Source of the DNA: Kiritimatiellia bacterium
Lineage (GTDB): Bacteria > Verrucomicrobiota > Kiritimatiellia > RFP12 > UBA1067
DNA length: 5,189 nucleotides
Direction of reading: 5' to 3'
Assembly: GCA_028707675.1 (NCBI GenBank)
Contig: JAQWAM010000147.1
Location: 1 to 5,189, forward strand
The position numbers were made by a program, and so were the translations under genes. The notes beneath the pieces were generated by a model, which did no database searches, was not told the DNA's origin, and worked only from the letters and a program-made list of their open reading frames with translations. This document shows positions 1 through 5,189 of this stretch, piece after piece. Numbering within the stretch: position 1 is the stretch's first letter; each line of letters opens with the position of its first letter.

Positions 1-171
1 GTTGAAAGTGAGGCCGTACAGGCTCGCCGCCGTGTCGACCGTCGCCGTGGCGCCGCCCTCGCCAAAGAACGCGTGTGTGGTGCCGTCGAACGCAGGCAGC
101 GCGTCGCCCGTCCAGTTTGCCGCCGTACTCAGCAGTGTGTCCGCACCCCCCGCGTCCCATGTGGCGTCGAC
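1..171 (-). repeat. WxGG...NW module, copy 2 (reaches window edge)
   Basis: This encodes residues about 530-586, starting ATWDAGGADTLLSTAANW and ending LYGLTFN at the window edge. It matches copy 1 in the W-GG opening, the ST..NW core, a pair of Phe residues before a Gly-Gly turn, and the terminal LTF. It lies directly after the FSGTGKIYVL segment that closes the first beta-strand block, so a second block probably starts here and continues beyond the window. Confidence 0.55.
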
Positions 172-1758
172 CACGGTGAACGAGGGGCCGGTCAGAACAT
201 AAATTTTACCCGTCCCCGAGAACAGTGTGTCATCTTGGTGCGTTGCGCCGCTGGCTGCGGTTCCCCAGGTGCCGTTTGCCTGTTGCATGTTGTTTATGAA
301 CAGTTTTTCTACCGTCTCCATGAGACCGTCGCTAATATTAACCTGAGCACCGGAGTTCGTAATGGAGAGGCTTGCAGTGTCCTTGATCGTTTCTGCTGAC
401 TGGAGCGAGAGCGTTCCGCCGGCGACCGTGACGTTGGCGGCGTTGCCGAAACAGTTGGGGGCTGCAGCCCTGAGGGTGCCGTTGCTGACGATGATCGATC
501 CTGTGGTCGTGGCCAAGTTGGCCACGCTGTTCGAGAGGGTTAGCATCCCCGTGCCGGCCTTCACGAGCGTTAGCGGGCCGTTCAGGCGGGCGTCAAGGTG
601 GGTGTCCTCGCTCTGGTCGACTGTCAGCGTGGCAGGGGTCGGGGTGGTGATGATCCGGTTGCCGGACGTGCAGAGGGGGCTGAAAATCTTCCCAATGCGC
701 TGGTCAAACCCGTTCAGGTCCAAGGTGAAACTGCCGGTGGCGGAAAAACCCATGGCGACGGCGGTTTCCGGCGCCAGGGCGTCAGCGACCTCCATCCGCA
801 GGATGTTGTTCCCGTCGAAATTCGGGTTGGCGCCCCACACGTTGTTGGTTGCGCCCAGAATGACGGTTCCGCTTTGCTCAATCCACATCCGGTCGCTCCC
901 GATGTTGATCGGCTTGCCGGAAAAGGCAATGGTGCCCGTATCCATACGCATGACAAAGAGCTGACTGCCGCTGCCGGTCACGCCGCCCGTGATGTTCAAG
1001 CGTGATCCGCTCTTCAAATGGATGCGGGTGTTGTTGCCTCCGCTTTTGCGGGTGATCGGCCCGCTCCAGATGTTGGTGCCGCCCGCGTTGAACATGGACG
1101 ACAAGGAACCGCCCGCACCGCCTCCAGTCGGGCACTGGCCGTTCAGTGTCAGCGGTTCCGGCACGGTGATGTCCCCGCTGAGTTGGAGGAACCCGCCCTT
1201 GGTCATAGAGTTCACGATGGTGTTGCCGTTGGTGCTGCCAAGCGCATGGCTGTGTGTGATCCAGAGCATGCCTTGGTTGACCGTGGTCACGCCGTCGTAG
1301 CTGTTGCTGGAAGCCAGCGTCAGCGGATAGGGGCCGATTTTCGTGAGGCCGCCCGCGCCGCTGAGGGTGCCGCCGACCGTGATCGCGCCGTTGGAGGCGT
1401 TGAAGTATATTGCGTATGGAAGTGACACCGCTATATTGACGGTCTGGGCGGACGCCGCCAAATTCTCCACGCTGCCCCCGAGCGCGATCCGGTTGCCGCC
1501 CAGCGTGAACGCGCCCGCGTCGCCGCTGAAAGTGATGCCCGCGAACGCGGTGCCGTCCGGCAGGTCATTGGTGCTGGCCAGCCGGGCCGCGCCGCTGAAA
1601 AAAAGCCTGTCTCCCTCTGCGAGCTCCATGCCGCCCCAGTTTTCGGGCGTGCTCCAGTTCGCGTCGTCTCCGCCGCCGGTCCAGATCCGGTCCGCGGCGC
1701 TGACACAAAACGCAGTAACGCATACTGCCATAACCACACCGGGTTTTCTATGGTTCAA
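1..1758 (-). CDS. Secreted autotransporter-associated beta-strand repeat protein (N-terminal 586 codons, 3' end outside window)
   Basis: The minus-strand frame is open from the TTG at 1758 to the window edge without a stop, giving 586 residues. From TTG the N-terminus is a good Sec signal peptide: basic n-region (H3 R4 K5), hydrophobic core at about 8-19, and VSA/A cleavage near residue 21. The mature part is rich in Gly, Thr, Ser, Asn and Ala, with alternating hydrophobic residues typical of a beta-helix. Residues 24-78 and 530-586 are two copies of a module with WxxGG, NW, FF and a closing I/LTF. PATR-like units lie at about 126-167 (GGLTKIGPYPLTLASSNSYDG) and 394-430 (GPLTLVKAGTGMLTLSN). 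A stretch at about 499-522 ends in FSGTGKIYVL, a motif that often closes such units. Family knowledge suggests a surface or secreted adhesin-like role, but the specific function is unknown. The C-terminal anchor (beta-barrel, PEP-CTERM or other) is not visible. Alternative starts are GTG 1737 and ATG 1731; neither gives a charged n-region, and no start has a clear Shine-Dalgarno. Confidence 0.85.
   Translation of the reverse strand, partial: MNHRKPGVVMAVCVTAFCVSAADRIWTGGGDDANWSTPENWGGMELAEGDRLFFSGAARLASTNDLPDGTAFAGITFSGDAGAFTLGGNRIALGGSVENLAASAQTVNIAVSLPYAIYFNASNGAITVGGTLSGAGGLTKIGPYPLTLASSNSYDGVTTVNQGMLWITHSHALGSTNGNTIVNSMTKGGFLQLSGDITVPEPLTLNGQCPTGGGAGGSLSSMFNAGGTNIWSGPITRKSGGNNTRIHLKSGSRLNITGGVTGSGSQLFVMRMDTGTIAFSGKPINIGSDRMWIEQSGTVILGATNNVWGANPNFDGNNILRMEVADALAPETAVAMGFSATGSFTLDLNGFDQRIGKIFSPLCTSGNRIITTPTPATLTVDQSEDTHLDARLNGPLTLVKAGTGMLTLSNSVANLATTTGSIIVSNGTLRAAAPNCFGNAANVTVAGGTLSLQSAETIKDTASLSITNSGAQVNISDGLMETVEKLFINNMQQANGTWGTAASGATHQDDTLFSGTGKIYVLTGPSFTVVDATWDAGGADTLLSTAANWTGDALPAFDGTTHAFFGEGGATATVDTAASLYGLTFN
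1525..1689 (-). repeat. WxGG...NW module, copy 1
   Basis: This encodes residues about 24-78 of the secreted repeat protein, directly after the signal peptide. It begins RIWTGGGDDANW and continues with a second NW, an acidic-Gly turn, LFFSGAA, and ends AGITFSG. It aligns by eye with the module at the left edge of the window, sharing the W-GG opening, an ST..NW core, an FF strand and a closing I/LTF. Similar modules usually introduce each new block of beta-strand repeats in this protein class. Confidence 0.6.
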
Positions 1759-1762
1759 ACTT

Positions 1763-1792
1763 ATTATGAGGGGAGGGGACGGAAAGAGTCAA
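1763..1792 (-). promoter_or_regulatory. Possible sigma70-type promoter for the secreted repeat protein
   Basis: On the minus strand a TTGACT box (1792-1787) is followed after 18 bases by CATAAT (1768-1763). Each matches the consensus at five of six positions. A transcript would start at about 1757-1755, at or beside the TTG used here as the start codon. Either the mRNA is essentially leaderless, or translation begins at GTG 1737 or ATG 1731, or this match is fortuitous. The spacer is almost pure pyrimidine on this strand. Confidence 0.4.
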
Positions 1793-1830
1793 CCCGGAAA
1801 ATCCGTAATCGCGCCGGGCGATGTCAGGGA

Positions 1831-3196
<1,366 letters not shown>

Positions 3197-3215
3197 TTGC
3201 TGATAACCGGCGCTG

Positions 3216-3232
3216 GCGGCTGACTTAGCCGC
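3216..3232 (+). other. Perfect 6-bp hairpin between purA and uppS
   Basis: GCGGCT (3216-3221), loop GACTT (3222-3226), AGCCGC (3227-3232). The stem is GC-rich and perfect. No run of T follows, so it does not look like an intrinsic terminator. The stem ends four bases before the AGGA that serves the uppS TTG start, so it could influence uppS translation or protect a processed mRNA end. Confidence 0.45.
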
Positions 3233-3236
3233 ACAC

Positions 3237-3240
3237 AGGA
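3237..3240 (+). promoter_or_regulatory. Ribosome binding site that supports the uppS TTG start
   Basis: AGGA lies eight bases upstream of TTG 3249. This good spacing favours TTG over the in-frame GTG at 3270, whose only upstream purine run is GGAA at 3261-3264. Confidence 0.55.
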
Positions 3241-3248
3241 TAAGATTA

Positions 3249-3989
3249 TTGGAAGCGAGCGGAAATAACGTGCCTCGCCATATCGCCATGATCATGGACG
3301 GTAACGGCAGGTGGGCGCGGCAGCGCGGCCAGCCGCGGCTGGCGGGTCACGAGGCCGGATCGGAGACGGTGCGGCGTGTGCTGAACTACTGCCGCGACGC
3401 CGGAGTCAGGTATCTCACGCTATACGCTTTCAGCACGGAGAACTGGACGCGTCCGGAGGATGAGGTCTCGGGACTGATGGCGCTGCTGGGCCGTTTCATC
3501 AAACGATATGAGCGCGATCTTATCAAGCGGCAGGTGCGCCTGCGGGTCATAGGGAGGCGCTCGGATTTGTCCGCTCAGTTGCGGGCGGCGCTGGAGCGGG
3601 TGGAGCAAGAGTCGGCCGGATTCGAGAGGCAGCTCATCGTGGCCCTGAGCTACAGCGGGCGCAGCGAGCTGGTCCGCGCGGCCCGCCTGATCGCTGAAAA
3701 GGTCAAGGCCGGGACGATGCGTCCGGAGGATGTTGACGAGGCGGCGGTCGCGGCGCACCTTTACGCGCCGGACGTGCCGGATCCGGAGCTGATCATCCGC
3801 ACCAGCGGCGAGATGCGCATAAGCAATTTCCTGCTCTGGCAGTGCGCTTACAGTGAGTTTTATGTGACGCCGGTGCTGTGGCCGGATTTCAATGAACAAG
3901 AGTTCAATGCGGCGCTGGCGGCTTATGCGGCGCGTGACCGCCGCTTCGGCGGTGTCCGCGACAAGCGCGGGCGGGAGGATGCGTCGTGA
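3249..3989 (+). CDS. uppS: Undecaprenyl diphosphate synthase (cis-prenyltransferase)
   Basis: UppS condenses farnesyl diphosphate with eight isopentenyl diphosphates to make undecaprenyl diphosphate (EC 2.5.1.31), the lipid carrier for peptidoglycan and other surface polymers. The protein has 246 residues against 253 in E. coli and is a soluble, membrane-associated family. Diagnostic motifs are all present: HIAMIMDGNGRWA at 11-23 with the catalytic Asp17, GHEAG at 33-37, LYAFSTENWTRP at 58-69, and RTSGEMRISNFLLWQ from 184 with the Arg and Ser residues that bind the homoallylic substrate, followed by AYSEFY and VLWPDF. The TTG start is chosen for its AGGA at eight bases; starting at GTG 3270 would leave almost no residues before the catalytic strand. 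The stop codon overlaps the cdsA start (GTGA), so the two are translationally coupled. The uppS-cdsA-dxr order is widely conserved. Confidence 0.96.
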   Translation: MEASGNNVPRHIAMIMDGNGRWARQRGQPRLAGHEAGSETVRRVLNYCRDAGVRYLTLYAFSTENWTRPEDEVSGLMALLGRFIKRYERDLIKRQVRLRVIGRRSDLSAQLRAALERVEQESAGFERQLIVALSYSGRSELVRAARLIAEKVKAGTMRPEDVDEAAVAAHLYAPDVPDPELIIRTSGEMRISNFLLWQCAYSEFYVTPVLWPDFNEQEFNAALAAYAARDRRFGGVRDKRGREDAS

Positions 3990-4891
3990 TCGTACGTAGG
4001 GTTGTGATAGGCGTGCTGGTGGCAACGGCCTGGTTTCTGGGGCTGTGCTACATGCCGGGCTCCATGCTGTTTTTGGTGCTGCTGCTGATGTGTTGCGCCT
4101 GCCAGTATGAGTTTTACAGCATGATGCGGCGCAGCGGTCACCCGGTCAGCCGGAATTACGGCATGGTCATGGGCGTAGTGTGGCTGGTCGCCTGTTACGC
4201 TTATCCGCCGTATGCGGCGCGCGAATTGCCGGTGGGGCACCAGTTCGAGACGCTGGTGCTGTCATCGCTGACCTTCGTGCTGTTTTTGAGGGTGCTTTTT
4301 GACGCGCGCATAAAAAAGCCGGTCGAGCACGCGGGTGTGACCCTGCTGGGGTTTTTCTATATCCCATTCATGCTGAGTTTTTTCATACGACTGGCGCAGT
4401 GGGGCGCGAGCGGGATGTTTGAAATGCCGTGCGCCCGCGGCGGGGTCTATCTGGCATCTTACGTGGCGGCTGTGGTCAAATTCGGCGATATCGGCGGTTT
4501 CACCTTCGGCACGTTGATGGGCAGGCACAAACTCTTCTCGCGCGTCTCGCCCAAGAAGTCTTGGGAGGGGCTTTTGGGCGGCGTGCTGTTTTCGATGGCC
4601 GCCAGCGTACTGATGATTTGGGCGGCGCGGCGCTTTTCATGGCTGCCGCATTGCCCGCTGCGCGAGCTGAGCCTGATGCATGCCCTGGCGCTCGGGGTGG
4701 TGCTGGCTGCGGTCGGGGCGCTGGGCGACTTGGTGGAGTCCATGTTCAAGCGCGCTTCAGGATTCAAAGACTCTTCCGGGCTTCTGCACGAGTCAGGCGG
4801 GATACTTGACATGTTCGACAGTCTGGTGTTCACGCCGGCCGCGCTGTATTTTTATCTGGCCTGGTTCATCGGGCAGGCGGTGTGCGCATGA
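3986..4891 (+). CDS. cdsA: Phosphatidate cytidylyltransferase (CDP-diacylglycerol synthase)
   Basis: CdsA is an inner-membrane enzyme that converts phosphatidic acid and CTP to CDP-diacylglycerol (EC 2.7.7.41), the precursor of bacterial phospholipids. The 301-residue protein shows about eight to nine hydrophobic segments, for example near 5-22, 24-44, 52-72, 90-108 and 280-298. The family core is recognisable: KFGDIGGFTFG at 165-175, GRHK, SPKKSWEGLLGG at 188-199, and the signature region 252-278 with SMFKR, KD (261-262) and DMFD (275-278). The signature departs from consensus: where most members have P-x-HGG and DR-x-D, this one has H-x-SGG and DMFD. The acidic metal-binding positions are kept, so activity is likely. 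The GTG start overlaps the uppS stop by four bases and has an excellent GGGAGGA at 3973-3979, six bases upstream. The stop overlaps the dxr ATG. Confidence 0.93.
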   Translation: MIVRRVVIGVLVATAWFLGLCYMPGSMLFLVLLLMCCACQYEFYSMMRRSGHPVSRNYGMVMGVVWLVACYAYPPYAARELPVGHQFETLVLSSLTFVLFLRVLFDARIKKPVEHAGVTLLGFFYIPFMLSFFIRLAQWGASGMFEMPCARGGVYLASYVAAVVKFGDIGGFTFGTLMGRHKLFSRVSPKKSWEGLLGGVLFSMAASVLMIWAARRFSWLPHCPLRELSLMHALALGVVLAAVGALGDLVESMFKRASGFKDSSGLLHESGGILDMFDSLVFTPAALYFYLAWFIGQAVCA

Positions 4892-5189
4892 GGTCTGTGG
4901 TAGTGCTCGGCAGCACTGGGTCTATCGGCGAGAGCACACTGGCGGTGGCGGACGCGCTGCCGGATGCGGTCAGGATCGTCGGGCTTGCCACGCGCGGCAA
5001 AGCCCGTATGTTGATCGAGCAGGCCCGGCGTTTCGGGGCCCGCGTGGTGGCGGTCGAGGACTCGGCGGCGGCGCGGGAGGCGGAGCGGCTGGCAGCCCCG
5101 CACGGGATTGAGGTGTGGGCGGGATCTGAGGGGGTGGAGGCTTTGGCCGCCTTGCCGGAGGCTGACACAGCGGTTTGCGCTTTGGTGGG
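4888..5189 (+). CDS. dxr: 1-deoxy-D-xylulose 5-phosphate reductoisomerase, N-terminal 100 residues (cut by window edge)
   Basis: Dxr (IspC) rearranges and reduces DXP to 2-C-methyl-D-erythritol 4-phosphate with NADPH (EC 1.1.1.267), the first committed step of the MEP isoprenoid pathway, which ultimately feeds UppS. The visible 100 residues are the start of the NADPH-binding Rossmann domain: VVVLGSTGSIGESTL at 4-18 contains the GSTGSIG dinucleotide loop at 8-14, as in E. coli. IVGLATRGKARMLIEQ follows at 30-45, in the position of the second nucleotide-binding strand, and lacks the usual Asn after the Gly. The catalytic and metal-binding residues lie beyond the window. The ATG overlaps the cdsA stop (ATGA), so translation is probably coupled; the local Shine-Dalgarno is weak. 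The frame is open to the edge, so the gene looks intact rather than broken. Confidence 0.93.
   Translation, partial: MRSVVVLGSTGSIGESTLAVADALPDAVRIVGLATRGKARMLIEQARRFGARVVAVEDSAAAREAERLAAPHGIEVWAGSEGVEALAALPEADTAVCALV

Noticed and set aside
1771..1779. Possible G-quadruplex at the two GGGG runs
   Set aside because: Only two runs of four G are present in the short interval; a canonical intramolecular quadruplex needs four runs.
3216..3232. Hairpin after purA as an intrinsic terminator
   Set aside because: The stem is only 6 bp and is followed by ACACAGGATAAG, not by a T-run.
4888..5189. dxr as a truncated or broken gene
   Set aside because: The frame is open to the last base and simply reaches the window edge; nothing indicates a frameshift or premature stop.

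Overview
The window looks like a GC-rich Gram-negative bacterial chromosome. The left third is a large secreted beta-strand-repeat protein on the minus strand. The rest is a plus-strand run of housekeeping genes: purA, uppS, cdsA and the start of dxr. Long proteins built from WxGG...NW modules and autotransporter-associated beta-strand (PATR-like) repeats are especially numerous in the PVC group (Verrucomicrobiota, Kiritimatiellota, Lentisphaerota). Together with the unusual CdsA signature, that makes a PVC-type organism my best guess. This is inference; there is no rRNA or other marker in the window to prove it.

Layout. Bases 1-1758 (minus) hold the first 586 codons of an exported repeat protein that runs off the left edge. 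The reading frame is uninterrupted over its whole length. Bases 1759-1915 are a short, locally AT-rich divergent intergenic region. It holds a plausible sigma70-type promoter for each direction and a small palindrome beside the purA -35 box. Bases 1916-3196 encode a complete adenylosuccinate synthase. A 52-base gap with a perfect 6-bp hairpin leads to uppS (3249-3989, TTG start). uppS overlaps cdsA (3986-4891) by four bases, and cdsA overlaps dxr (4888 onward) by four bases. dxr is cut by the right edge after 100 codons.

How the genes work together. uppS, cdsA and dxr form the classic envelope-precursor cluster. Dxr starts the MEP route to isoprenoid precursors, UppS condenses these into the C55 lipid carrier for peptidoglycan and other surface polymers, and CdsA makes CDP-diacylglycerol for phospholipids. 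The GTGA and ATGA stop/start overlaps indicate translational coupling. purA supplies AMP synthesis and is an uncommon upstream partner; tsf-pyrH-frr is the usual neighbourhood of this cluster in many bacteria. The exported repeat protein is transcribed away from this block and appears to be an independent unit.

I found no mobile element, CRISPR array, RNA gene or clear new system. The observations most worth a second look are the altered CdsA signature, a substitution in the Dxr nucleotide-binding loop, the ambiguous start and promoter of the secreted protein, and the inverted repeats around the two gene starts.
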